A DNA stretch of 64,000 bases from Hormoscilla sp. GM7CHS1pb. Its GTDB lineage: Bacteria; Cyanobacteriota; Cyanobacteriia; Cyanobacteriales; Desertifilaceae. The notes beneath the pieces are model-generated. The model made no database searches. It had not been told where the DNA came from and saw only the letters and a program-made list of their open reading frames with translations. The translations under genes and the position numbers were made by a program. The first letter of the stretch is position 1. Each line of letters starts with the position of its first letter. Where the stretch lies: contig JACONN010000006.1 of NCBI GenBank assembly GCA_014323675.1, positions 62,001 through 126,000 on the forward strand, given 5' to 3'. Positions 8,531 through 17,365 of this stretch are shown in pieces.

Positions 8531-10100
8531 ATGAAAGATAGAGCAGAACAAATTCAACAAATAGCAGTAACTGCGGCCCAGATGCGGGAAATAGAAGAGA
8601 GGATCTTTGCCGCAGGCATGCCAGTGGCAGCATTGATGGAAAAGGTAGCGGGCCCTGCTGGCCCGGCGCATAGAATCTCTATACCCAGAACCCCAGCGGG
8701 TAGGAGTCTTGGTCGGACCGGGTCATAATGGGGGAGATGCTTTAGTAGTGGCGCGGGAGTTGCATTTCCACTCATATGATGTTACTATTTATAAACCCTT
8801 ATCTAAACTGAAGCAACTTACCAGTCAACATGCGGAGTATGCCGCATGTTTGGGTATTCCCTTTCACGAAGAGATTGCCCCGCTGCAAGATTGCCACCTG
8901 TTGATTGATGGTTTATTTGGATTTGGGTTAGAACGGACAATCTCCGAGGGACTGGCAGAGGCGGTAAACGAGCTGAATAGCTGGTCAAAACCGGTGCTAA
9001 GTATAGATATTCCTGCGGGCATCCACACGGATACAGGGGCAGTCCTGGGAACGGCAGTGCGGGCAACTCGGACATTTTGTCTGGGTTTGTGGAAGCTGGC
9101 ATTTTTGCAGGACCAAGCTTTAGAATATATCGGCAAGGCGGAACTGATTGATTTTGATATTCCCTGGGCAGATATCGAACCTGTAATTAATCAAACATCG
9201 AGAATATATCGGATTACAGCAGTCACTGCCATAGCCCATCTGCCCATCCCTCGCCCGCGAGTTACTCATAAATATAAGGAAGGACATTTGCTGTCCATCT
9301 GCGGTTCTAGTAAGTATGCAGGGGCAGCGATTTTAACGGGTTTGGGCGCGCAAGCAAGTGGAGTGGGGATGCTGTCAATCGCGGTGCCAGAGTCTTTGAA
9401 ACAGTTGTTAGTGGCACAGTTACCCTCAGCATTGATTATCGGTTGTCCGGAAACTAAAACAGGCGCGATCGCCCAACTGCCAGTAGAATTGAGCAGCTAT
9501 AGCGCGATCGCCTGCGGTCCGGGATTGACAACGGAGGCAGTAGAAGTAGTAGAAAAGGTATTGGAGAGCGATCGCCTGCTAGTGCTAGATGCCGACGGGT
9601 TAAATATCCTGGCATCTTTGGGCCCGATCGCCAGATTATCCCAGCGGCAAGTACCAACAGTGCTTACCCCGCATACGATCGAGTTTAAGCGTCTGTTTCC
9701 CGAAGCACCCGATCCGACCCAAGATAGAATCAAAGCAGTGCAAAATGTTTCCGGATTGGGAGGTGCTGTGGTATTGTTGAAAGGAGCATTAACCGCGATC
9801 GTCAATCATTACGGTTCTGTATGGATTATCCCCGAAAGCACCCCAGCATTAGCCCGTGGCGGCAGTGGGGACGTATTGACTGGACTGTTGGGTGGACTGT
9901 TAGCACAGGCCCCCGGGCGGGAGACTCCCATAGAAGGGGTAGTAGTAACAGCAGCATGGTGCCATGCCCAGGCAGGCATGTTGGCAGCATCGGAACGAAC
10001 GGAGTTGGGCGTAGATGCCCTGACCTTGACCCAATATTTAATGGCAGCGGTGGGAAATGCTATAGTTGATTATTCAGCTGACAAAAGCATCTACTGTTGA
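8531..10100 (+). pseudogene. nnr: Bifunctional NAD(P)HX repair enzyme (epimerase + dehydratase), frameshifted
   Basis: The bifunctional YjeF-type protein repairs hydrated NADH and NADPH. The N-terminal epimerase begins MKDRAEQIQQIAVTAAQMRE. After the CCC at 8653-8655 the frame is lost: deleting one C restores AGLLARRIESLYPEPQ and reads into VLVGPGHNGGDALVVAREL, the epimerase GxGxNGGDA motif. The C-terminal ADP/ATP-dependent dehydratase continues intact to 10100, with LDADGLN and the GGSGDVLTG nucleotide motif. A single extra base thus splits an otherwise full-length protein of about 522 residues. It may be a sequencing error. If real, the dehydratase alone could still be translated from GTG or ATG codons near 8709. 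Confidence 0.88.
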
Positions 10101-10175
10101 AAATCCCAGTTGCAACAGGTTGGTACTTTACCAAAAGAACCTATAATGGACGGACTTTGGGTCACATCTATCTGA

Positions 10176-10360
10176 CTAATGATTCCCGGGCGATCGCACC
10201 TTAACTGGTTTCCCAGGCGACAGGCGATCGATCGCCTGGGAAACTAGCGCCATCAAAGGAGGTTTACCCAGGGATCGATCTAGATCGGCAATTAGATCCT
10301 CTGGATGTTCTAAACCAACAGATCTGCGCAGCAAATTGTCCGGAGTTGTCGAACCTGGTC
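10176..10360 (-). pseudogene. C-terminal relic of a Cys/Met-metabolism PLP enzyme
   Basis: The minus strand encodes TPDNLLRRSVGLEHPEDLIADLDRSLG, then about 30 unrelated residues to a stop at 10176. The part RxSVGLExxxDLIADL is the C-terminal signature of cystathionine gamma-synthase and related trans-sulfuration enzymes. Everything upstream of about 10360 is lost, so this is a truncated remnant. Confidence 0.6.
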
Positions 10361-10475
10361 CTTCTATTTAAGGATATTTTTCTTCTGTTTCCCTGAATTT
10401 ATATCCTTAATTAATCTGTTCTTAATCTATTAATAAAAAGTTAACCTAGGGCAGCCCCCTGAATCAGAAAGAAGA

Positions 10476-10937
10476 TTATTTACTGAGAACAGCCCGATCG
10501 CGTCCCTGCTGTTTAGCCTCATAGAGGGCAGCGTCAGCAGCCCCAATCAGTTGCACCACGATCGGTTCATAGAGCAAATCGGGCGATCGCTGCAAAGACT
10601 GATGAGCTGCCTCTACAATTAACATATCCATAGGAACCATCAAAACTTCGCTACTGGCAAAACGATGTAGGGATCTCAGGGGTCGAAAGAGAAACAGTTC
10701 CAAGCCATAGGGACGGCTCATCTGTTCCAAAAACCTGCGTCGGGAAATCATCCCTATATACTGTCCCAGTTCTGTCAAGATTACTCCAGGCAGCAGCGGA
10801 TTAGCTTCCAAAGATCGAGCAACTTCCTGACCTGGGTGCTCCAATGATATTTGAAAATCATGAAGCCTCAGTTCCAGTACAGTTGACTTTTGACTAAGGT
10901 TGTACATATCTATCTCAGACCGGGGTTGAACTAACAT
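10476..10937 (-). pseudogene. Sensor-domain/GGDEF remnant with internal deletion
   Basis: A 153-residue frame. Residues 1-130 resemble the N-terminal domain found ahead of histidine kinases and diguanylate cyclases in cyanobacteria (EHPGQEVARSLEANPLLPGV..., MISRRRFLEQMSRPYG). Residues 132-150, AADAALYEAKQQGRDRAV, are the last strand and helix of a GGDEF domain. The catalytic GG(D/E)EF core between them is absent. The simplest reading is an in-frame deletion of a diguanylate cyclase gene. It could still make a stable regulatory protein. Confidence 0.65.
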
Positions 10938-11080
10938 AGAAGACTGCCGAGTCTCACGGCATAGCTACAGTTACAGCTTGCCACTGCCAGATCCTCATCA
11001 GCGCTCTGGCAGACTTAAAATTCACAATTGACAATTGACAATTCACAACTAACAACCGACCATTAACAAACCATTAAAAC

Positions 11081-11410
11081 CTACCCCTGTGAGAGAGGGG
11101 GTGTGCCGTCCGGCTCTGATGGGGAAGAGCCGGTCATATGCACCAAGATGTCGCGCAATTTCATCCGATTGATATAGGGCCAGCCCCCTTGGGCTTCAAT
11201 ATCTTTCACCAGAGAGTAAAGATCCTGACGGTTATCTGGTAAAGACTCTTGAAACAGACCTTCCCGAATTTCTCGATGCAGATCCTCCAAGCTCCGCAGC
11301 AGATGTAGGAGAGCCAAAGTATCTCCCCGACAACCCGCAGCCTGAGCAGAGATCCTATCCGTAATGGCTTGCAAATCCCGTTGTGAGTTATAATTACTGT
11401 CGCTATTCAT
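11081..11410 (-). CDS. Small conserved cyanobacterial protein, unknown function
   Basis: A 109-residue acidic, helix-rich soluble protein, start MNSDSNYNSQRDLQAITDRI. A predicted helical region (residues 10-55) is followed by a stretch rich in Trp/Tyr/Leu (GGWPYINRMKLRDILVHMTG). No catalytic motif is seen. It looks like a conserved hypothetical of cyanobacteria. It faces away from psbO, with a spacer of about 270 bases between them. AATTGACAATT-type short repeats lie just downstream (11020-11060). Confidence 0.65.
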   Translation of the reverse strand: MNSDSNYNSQRDLQAITDRISAQAAGCRGDTLALLHLLRSLEDLHREIREGLFQESLPDNRQDLYSLVKDIEAQGGWPYINRMKLRDILVHMTGSSPSEPDGTPPLSQG

Positions 11411-11678
11411 GCTATAGTCTATTGTGCTTCATTGGGACAAATCCAATCTAACCCAATCTCCTACTGATGTAGGAGGGAAGTTGAATTGAAGCACCGGTGA
11501 TAGATGCTCGGGAAGAAGGAACTGATGATTCCGGAAGTATACTTATCGACTAGCAAGAAGCGCATCCGACAGCAATATCACCGCGCGATTGGACAAGGGG
11601 GCACCCCCTTTGGTAAAATGCACTTCTGTGTTCATCATCCATACAAACTGCGTACTTCATATATAGAGGTTGATTGTC

Positions 11679-12512
11679 ATGAGGTATCGTGCCTTAATTA
11701 TTGCCATTCTGGTATTGTGTTTGACTGCGATCGCGGCTTGTAGTGAAGGTCCTACAGCTGACAGTACAAAGCAACTTACCTACGACGATATCAAAAACAC
11801 GGGTCTAGCCAATAACTGTCCAGAATTGCTGGGACCAGGCCGTGGTTCAATTGCCATCGATCGGGGCCAGACCTATATCATGAGCGATCTGTGCTTGCAG
11901 CCGACTAGCTTCTTCGTCAAGGAAGAAGCCTCTAATCCCCGGCAAGAGGCAGAATTTGTTCCGGGCAAACTATTGACCCGCTACACTTCCACCCTAACCC
12001 AGATCCTGGGCACGGTGACATCTAACCCCGACAATAGCCTGACCTTTGTCGAAGAAGATGGCATCGATTTCCAACCTGTTACTGTGCAACTGCCTGGTGG
12101 CGAGCAAGTGCCTTTCTTCTTCACGATTAAAGGACTCGTGGCCAAAAGCCAACCGGGTATGGAGATCATCAATAGCTCGACTGACTTTGAAGGGGGATTT
12201 TACGTGCCTTCCTATCGGGGTGCTACATTTTTGGATCCCAAAGGTCGCGGCGTAGCCACCGGTTATGACAATGCCGTGGCTCTGCCAGCAAGTGCGGATG
12301 CTGAGGACCTAACTCTTGCCAATGTCAAGCGGGCTGAGATCCGCAATGGCAAGATTTCCCTAGGAATCAACAAGGTTGACAGCACGACTGGCGAAGTTGC
12401 AGGCACCTTCGAGAGCGAACAGCCCTCAGATACAGATTTGGGAGCCCAAGAACCTGTGGATGTGAAGATTCGCGGCAATTTTTACGCCATTGTGCAACCA
12501 GAAGAAGTGTAA
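11679..12512 (+). CDS. psbO: Photosystem II manganese-stabilizing protein PsbO
   Basis: PsbO, the 33-kDa extrinsic protein that stabilises the Mn4CaO5 cluster on the lumenal side of photosystem II. ATG at 11679 is chosen over an upstream in-frame TTG because AGAGG at 11664-11668 gives proper spacing. The signal sequence MRYRALIIAILVLCLTAIAA is followed by a Cys, so the export site looks lipobox-like. The mature part begins near LTYDDIKNTGLANNC, with the disulfide Cys pair in GLANNCPEL and MSDLCLQP. The conserved GKLLTRYTSTLTQILGTV, GGFYVPSYRGATFLDPKGRG and RGNFYAIVQP regions are all present. Length is normal. Confidence 0.98.
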   Translation: MRYRALIIAILVLCLTAIAACSEGPTADSTKQLTYDDIKNTGLANNCPELLGPGRGSIAIDRGQTYIMSDLCLQPTSFFVKEEASNPRQEAEFVPGKLLTRYTSTLTQILGTVTSNPDNSLTFVEEDGIDFQPVTVQLPGGEQVPFFFTIKGLVAKSQPGMEIINSSTDFEGGFYVPSYRGATFLDPKGRGVATGYDNAVALPASADAEDLTLANVKRAEIRNGKISLGINKVDSTTGEVAGTFESEQPSDTDLGAQEPVDVKIRGNFYAIVQPEEV

Positions 12513-12530
12513 ATCATCATCTATTTACCC

Positions 12531-12547
12531 GGGAGTCGGACACTCCC
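12531..12547 (+). terminator. Possible psbO terminator hairpin
   Basis: GGGAGT (12531-12536) pairs with ACTCCC (12542-12547) around a five-base loop, 18 bases after the psbO stop. No clear U-tract follows, so this may be an mRNA-stabilising hairpin rather than an intrinsic terminator. Confidence 0.4.
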
Positions 12548-12752
12548 AAATAAGGGCGAACGCATCTTATTCTTGAAATGCTTACTGGACTTGCGGTTTC
12601 AGCACGATTGAGTATTTATACAGATTAAATTCTCAAACCCTTGCTGGGAAAGGCTTCCGGAATTTAGATGCGTTTTCCCTGAATAACAGGTGTGTCCAGA
12701 CTAAAGAAGTTGCCTAGGCACGGTTAAGTACTCTACCAACCGGAATATAGTC

Positions 12753-13529
12753 ATGAATACTAAAATCAGCAGCAAAGAACTGAAGAATAATAGCTTGTGT
12801 CTGTTGCAAGAGTACCAGCAATCGGCATCCCTGGAACTGCGCAATCAGATAGTTCAACTGAATATAGGACTGGTCAGAAAAGAAGCGCATCAGTGGCTGA
12901 ACCATTGTACCGAAAGCTACGAAGACTTGGTACAAGTAGGCTGTATAGGCTTAATTAGAGCCATTGAAAGCTTCAAAATGTCGAAAGGAAATGCTTTCAG
13001 TTCATTGGCCAGGCCTTACATTCGGGGCGAAATACAACATTATCTCAGAGATAAAAGTAACACCGTCCGCATTCCGCGGCGGTTGAAGGGACTGGAAAAG
13101 CAGGCGGCGTCGGTGAAAAGGGACTTGCAAGAAAAGTGGCGTCGAAAGCCAACAGACAGAGAAATAGCGGAGGCCCTGGAGATTTCGGCAGAGGGATGGT
13201 CGGAAATTAAGCTGGCCAACCAAAATCAGACTCCTTTGAGCTTGGATGCACCGGTAGAGGAGGAAGGGGAAAAGGTCATTTGCCTGGGAGAAATGGTACC
13301 AGATACAGGCTATCGCAGTTTTCAATTGGCCCAAGAAGACCAGATTCGCCTCCAGCAGGCCCTGGTGCAGCTGGAAAAGCGCACTCGCCAAGTCCTGGAA
13401 TTTGTATTTTTACAAGACTTAACCCAAAAAGAAACGGCAGAACGCTTGGGAATCAGTGCAGTGACAGTTTCCCGCCAGGTGAAAAAAGGGTTGGAACTGC
13501 TGAAAAAGTTAATGGATGGGACGGGGTAA
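12753..13529 (+). CDS. sigF: Group 3 sigma-70 factor, SigF-like
   Basis: A 258-residue alternative sigma factor with regions 2, 3 and 4 but no region 1.1. Region 2 includes NIGLVRKEA...YEDLVQVGCIGLIRAIESF and FSSLARPYIRGEIQHYLRDK. Region 3 has KWRRKPTDREIAEALEIS. Region 4 has LEKRTRQVLEFVFLQDLTQKE with a helix-turn-helix at ETAERLGISAVTVSRQVKKGLE. The pattern matches cyanobacterial SigF, which controls type IV pili, motility and envelope genes. The next gene downstream is a pilus-type lipoprotein, which fits but does not prove a link. Confidence 0.92.
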   Translation: MNTKISSKELKNNSLCLLQEYQQSASLELRNQIVQLNIGLVRKEAHQWLNHCTESYEDLVQVGCIGLIRAIESFKMSKGNAFSSLARPYIRGEIQHYLRDKSNTVRIPRRLKGLEKQAASVKRDLQEKWRRKPTDREIAEALEISAEGWSEIKLANQNQTPLSLDAPVEEEGEKVICLGEMVPDTGYRSFQLAQEDQIRLQQALVQLEKRTRQVLEFVFLQDLTQKETAERLGISAVTVSRQVKKGLELLKKLMDGTG

Positions 13530-13547
13530 ATTCAAAATTAAAAATTC

Positions 13548-13660
13548 GGCGTTGCACAATTACGGGATGATGGGCATAGTTGCAGAAGTCTTAAACCTAG
13601 ACTACAAGCCAGTTTAAGTTATGTGCATGCGTAGGCATCATCCCCAAAATGTGCAACGCC
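13548..13660 (+). mobile_element. MITE copy A (113 bp) with 8-bp target duplication
   Basis: Begins GGCGTTGCACAATTACGG and ends with the inverse CATTTTGGGG-type arm and TGTGCAACGCC, giving imperfect terminal inverted repeats of about 25 bases. It is flanked by the direct repeat AAAAATTC (13540-13547 and 13661-13668). It is identical in sequence to copies at 44511-44623 and 60243-60355. It has no coding capacity and would depend on a transposase elsewhere. Confidence 0.92.
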
Positions 13661-13858
13661 AAAAATTCAAGTTAAGCAGTATTTTTGGCGATTTGGAACT
13701 GGTAATTTTAATGGGTTGATTGTTCCGAGTTAGTTGTTGATGGTCAAAAATATTGAGATATTGCCGGATTGTTTGATAAATTTCCAATTTCCTCGTTTCC
13801 TGGTTACGGCCTGGGAGCAAGCTACGCTAATTTTATTTAAAATTTCGGGGGGCAGCAG

Positions 13859-14587
13859 ATGGAGAAAGTATCGGATATGATATGGGTAGGGATACTGGCT
13901 GTGTTAATGGGTGGCTGCGGTTTGTTGGGTGGCGGCGATCGCAAACCAAATACAACAAACTCACCAACAGCAACACCAACACTAACTCCGAAAAAAGCAG
14001 CAGCAAAATCGAAACCAAAACCAAAACCAGAGGAGACTGTAGAGCCTTTGCCTTCAGCACCAGATTTGATTCCGTCCACAAATGCAGAACAGCGAATTAG
14101 AGAGATAGAACAGTCTGAAGGACAGCAACGGGACCCATTTAATGTCGTGAGGCCGCGGATAGTCGAGCTTCCTAAAGCTCCTCGTACAATAAGAAACCCT
14201 ATAGATCGAACTCCCATCCGACAACTGCCAGGAGTGCCGAGAATTACTCCCAGTACGCCTGATGCGATCGCGAGTGGGAATGGTGTGACAACTGGTGGGG
14301 AAGTGCCGCCCAGACTGGAACCGATAGCACCAGCACGAGCGGAAACAGCGACGGCGGTGACGGTTTCGGGAGTGATGGAATTAGGGGGTGAACGATCGGC
14401 AATTGTGACGGCACCGGATGAACCGAGCAGACATGTGAAAGTTGGAGATATATTGGCTTCTGGAGCAGTCCTAGTTAAGCGCATAGAAATCAGCAGATTT
14501 GATAAGCCAGTGGTAATTCTAGAGGAAAATGGGTATGAGGTGGCAAGAGAATTGGGAGAAAAACCCTCATCCGAAGAGCAACCATAG
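13859..14587 (+). CDS. Probable lipoprotein with PilP/GspC-like C-terminal domain
   Basis: A 242-residue exported protein. Residues 8-19 are hydrophobic and end in the lipobox LMGGC. A long Pro/Thr/Lys-rich linker (residues 28-140) follows. The C-terminal 70 residues (VSGVMELGGERSAIVTAPDE..., HVKVGDILASGAVLVKRIE) look like the beta-rich homology region of PilP/GspC-type inner-membrane pilus or secretion proteins. A role in pilus assembly is therefore an inference, weakly supported by the nearby sigF-like gene. The start is preceded by GGGGGCAG. Confidence 0.75.
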   Translation: MEKVSDMIWVGILAVLMGGCGLLGGGDRKPNTTNSPTATPTLTPKKAAAKSKPKPKPEETVEPLPSAPDLIPSTNAEQRIREIEQSEGQQRDPFNVVRPRIVELPKAPRTIRNPIDRTPIRQLPGVPRITPSTPDAIASGNGVTTGGEVPPRLEPIAPARAETATAVTVSGVMELGGERSAIVTAPDEPSRHVKVGDILASGAVLVKRIEISRFDKPVVILEENGYEVARELGEKPSSEEQP

Positions 14588-14635
14588 GAGTTATGGGCTT
14601 GGAGGAAATTATATTATAACAATTATCGATGAACA

Positions 14636-15375
14636 ATGAACAATTACCATCGAAAATTAGGGCTCGCCATATTGCTAGCTTTAAGTTGGGAGATTGCTAG
14701 CTATTTTACTAATGGGATGCCAGCAAGGGGGCAAGGAACGGAAGAGTTGACCCCTACTTGTCAACCTAACATACCTACGGGTCGAGTGAAATGCAAACAA
14801 GCCCAAATATACACAAATCTCCCGCTCTGATACAAACCTACACAAATATCCCAGATAAACTTCCGGGATTGTATGTATACGCTAATGGCAACCGCTACGA
14901 GGGAGAGTTACAGAATGGCAAGCCTCATGGCAGGGGGTTATTCATAGGTGCAAATGATGCCCGCTTAGAGGGACTGTTTGAGAATGGTATGATTAAAAAC
15001 GGGACAGTTGTTTTTCCTGATGGCAACCGCTACGAGGGTGAATTCGATCTGGTTCAAGAAGTTGGCAGTGATATCATCATTAGTCAACCGGGTGGTAAGG
15101 GGAGATTTATCTTTAACGATGGCAGTAGCTACGAGGGTGAATTCTTCGCTGGTCAAATTTTTGGCATGGGGGTACTCACGCGCCCAGATGGGACTAGCTG
15201 CACAGGACGGTTCTTTAATCAGAATCTGGACGCGAGAGTGGTTTGTACATTCGGAAATGGGAGTAGCTATGAAGGAGAGTTGCGCCACGGACTACCTCAT
15301 GGAGAAGGGACGATGATAGATACCAATGGTCGGCGCTTTTCAGGATATTTTCGTAATGGTGAGTTGGTTGAGTAA
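14636..15375 (+). pseudogene. Exported MORN-repeat protein, frameshifted
   Basis: The first frame (14636-14830) encodes an N-terminal signal sequence (KLGLAILLALSWEIASYF). The second frame (14791-15375) carries at least five MORN-type repeats (GNRYEGELQNGKPHGRG, GNRYEGEF, GSSYEGEF, GSSYEGELRHGLPHGEG). The two frames overlap around 14800-14850, where ACACAAAT..TCCC occurs twice, suggesting a short duplication that shifted the frame. MORN repeats are beta-hairpins used for membrane or protein contacts. The downstream frame could also start independently at 14791, but would then lack a signal peptide. Confidence 0.65.
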
Positions 15376-15456
15376 GATTACGGCCAAGTCAAGCTTGAGA
15401 CAGTCTGAGGCTGTAGGCGCTAAGTTGGAAAAATACCTTGATTAAGTGGTGATGCC

Positions 15457-16083
15457 ATGACTAATGCGGCTTCTGTTGAGGAAAATCCTGGTGGGTTTGT
15501 ACCTGATGCCAGACAGGATGCTGATTTCCTTAGAGAACTGGGCTTTGTCCCAGGCTTAAAGGAAATCCTGATGTTGCGACAGGTTCATGCTTTGGAACAT
15601 GCTACGGTTTGGGTACTGAGTGAAGGTGCTGGATCTTCTGATTCTGTCCGGACAGCAGATAATCAGCTGTTGGGTGGGATGTCTACCGAGAGGGGCTTCT
15701 ATCTCTACGGTGATGTGGCTACAGCTGACCTGCAGCGCGGGCAGCGGAGGGTTCCCGGAGCGTGCATGGGGCTTTAAGGCGGTGGCTACGACCTGGCGGT
15801 GCATCCCCGCTGTGGTACGAATCTGTCGGTGTTGATGCTGCTGACGGCGGGTATGGGTTTTGGTATAACTATGTTGCTGCCTAAAGGCCCGATGGAGCAA
15901 TTGTTGGGTTTCGGCATTGCGGCTACGGCGGCGGCCTTGCTGACTCCGGATCTGGGTGTGGTGGCTCAGCGATACGTGACGACGGCGATTCCTTTTAATC
16001 TGGAAATAGCCCAAATCTCGGCAATACAGGACTTCTGGGGGCGCCCTACCCATTTTGTGGAGGTGCGATGGCAGGAAAGTTAA
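15457..16083 (+). pseudogene. DUF6391-like membrane protein with in-frame stop
   Basis: Both halves lie in one frame: 15457-15774 (LRELGFVPGLKEILMLRQVHALEHATVWVLSE...LLGGMSTERGFYLYG), a TAA at 15775-15777, then GGGYDLAVHPRCGTNLSVLM... to 16083. The LRQVHALEHATVW and HPRCGTN blocks match a cyanobacterial membrane protein family I know as DUF6391. The second half has hydrophobic segments. A single T in place of A (AAA to TAA) would explain the stop. The region just before it (RGQRRVPGACMGL) is also unlike the family, so a pair of compensating shifts is possible. Function is unknown. Confidence 0.7.
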
Positions 16084-16171
16084 CAAAACTTAAAATAGGG
16101 AATGCTCCCAGAGGTACCTTCGAGTAGTAGGCTGAAAAACAAACCATCAAGTTCAATAAGGAAAGGTACTC

Positions 16172-16396
16172 ATGGTTCAACGTGGTTCTAAGGTGAGGAT
16201 TCTCCGGAAAGAATCTTACTGGTATCAGGATGTAGGCACGGTGGCTTCGATCGACAAGAGCGGTATTAAGTATCCAGTGATTGTCCGGTTCGACAGGGTA
16301 AACTACACTGGCTTTAGTGGCAGCCCCTCTGGCGTGAACACTAATAACTTTGCGGAGAGCGAACTGGTTGAGGTTGCACCTCCGAAGAAGAGATAA
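16172..16396 (+). CDS. psaE: Photosystem I subunit IV (PsaE)
   Basis: A 74-residue PsaE, the stromal/cytoplasmic PSI subunit that helps dock ferredoxin and supports cyclic electron flow. The entire protein matches the family: MVQRGSKVRILRKESYWYQD, then VGTVASIDKSGIKYPVIVRFD and the NTNNFAESEL loop. The five-stranded SH3-like barrel length is normal. The ribosome binding site AAGGAAAG lies at a good distance from the ATG. Encoded alone, 15 bases before mutM. Confidence 0.98.
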   Translation: MVQRGSKVRILRKESYWYQDVGTVASIDKSGIKYPVIVRFDRVNYTGFSGSPSGVNTNNFAESELVEVAPPKKR

Positions 16397-16411
16397 AGAC
16401 GAGACAAAGTT

Positions 16412-17266
16412 GTGCCAGAACTGCCGGAGGTAGAAACGGTCCGCCAGGGGCTCAATCAGTTGACCCTGGCTCGGGTAATATTGGGTGGGGAGGTTTTGCT
16501 CGATCGCGCGATCGCCCACCCAATTTCTGTAGCCAGTTTCCTGAATGGACTCCTTGGAGTGGCGATCGCTCATTGGCATAGGCGCGGCAAATATTTACTA
16601 GCAGAGTTAAAAAGAGAACAGAATAATGGGGAAGAAGGAGGGTGGTTGGGGGTTCACCTGCGGATGACGGGTCAGCTGTTGTGGGTGGAGAGAACGGAAC
16701 CGTTGCAGAAACATACGCGGGTGCGGCTGTTTTTTGCTTCGGAAAAGGAATTGCGGTTTGTGGATCAGCGTACTTTCGGTCAGCTGTGGTGGGTATCCCC
16801 GAGGGAAAAGCCGGAAACAATTATTACAGGACTGCAAAAGTTGGGACCAGAACCTTGGGCAGCAGAGTTCTCGGTAGCATATATGACAGGAAAGTTGGGA
16901 AAGAGTCGGCGTCCGATTAAAACGATGCTGCTGGATCAAGGATTTGTGGCAGGTATTGGTAATATTTATGCAGATGAAGCTCTGTTCCTGAGTGGGATCC
17001 CACCCCTGAGGAGTTGCCAGGATTTGAGTCCAGAGCAAATTGAGGGCCTGAGAAGGGCGATCGTGCAGGTTTTGGAAGCAGCGATGGATGCTGGGGGCAC
17101 TACTTTTAGTAATTTTCTCAATGTGCTGGGCGTCAATGGTAATTATGGGGGTGTGGCCTGGGTGTATAATCGCGCGGGAAAACCTTGTCGGGTCTGCGGA
17201 ACCCTAATTCAGCGCCAGAAGTTGGCGGGGCGATCGACTCATTTTTGTCCCCAATGTCAGAAATAG
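16412..17266 (+). CDS. mutM: Formamidopyrimidine-DNA glycosylase
   Basis: A 284-residue Fpg/MutM that excises 8-oxoguanine and other oxidised purines. The N-terminus is (M)PELPEVETVRQGL with the catalytic Pro and Glu. The GTG at 16412 is the start. HRRGKYLL holds the conserved DNA-binding lysine, the GIGNIYADEALF motif is intact, and the C-terminal zinc finger is CRVCG...THFCPQCQK. Length is typical. Repair of oxidative damage fits an oxygenic phototroph. Confidence 0.97.
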   Translation: MPELPEVETVRQGLNQLTLARVILGGEVLLDRAIAHPISVASFLNGLLGVAIAHWHRRGKYLLAELKREQNNGEEGGWLGVHLRMTGQLLWVERTEPLQKHTRVRLFFASEKELRFVDQRTFGQLWWVSPREKPETIITGLQKLGPEPWAAEFSVAYMTGKLGKSRRPIKTMLLDQGFVAGIGNIYADEALFLSGIPPLRSCQDLSPEQIEGLRRAIVQVLEAAMDAGGTTFSNFLNVLGVNGNYGGVAWVYNRAGKPCRVCGTLIQRQKLAGRSTHFCPQCQK

Positions 17267-17269
17267 TCA

Positions 17270-17299
17270 GTGGTTAGTGGTTAGTGGTTAGTGGTTAGT
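17270..17299. repeat. Tandem AGTGGTT heptamers
   Basis: Four back-to-back copies of AGTGGTT directly downstream of mutM. Heptamer repeats of this kind are frequent in filamentous cyanobacteria. No coding role. Confidence 0.75.
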
Positions 17300-17365
17300 C
17301 GTATTGATGGTTGCAGTATGTCAAAATGCGTAAGTATAGTGATTTAGACAATAGATCGAGAAGTC

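Noticed and set aside
10100..10475. Riboswitch or small RNA in the spacer after nnr
   Set aside because: Most of the region is explained by a C-terminal relic of a Cys/Met PLP enzyme on the minus strand.
11504..11743. A 79-codon frame overlapping the psbO start
   Set aside because: It overlaps the psbO signal-peptide region in another frame and has no family match. The region is more likely the psbO leader.
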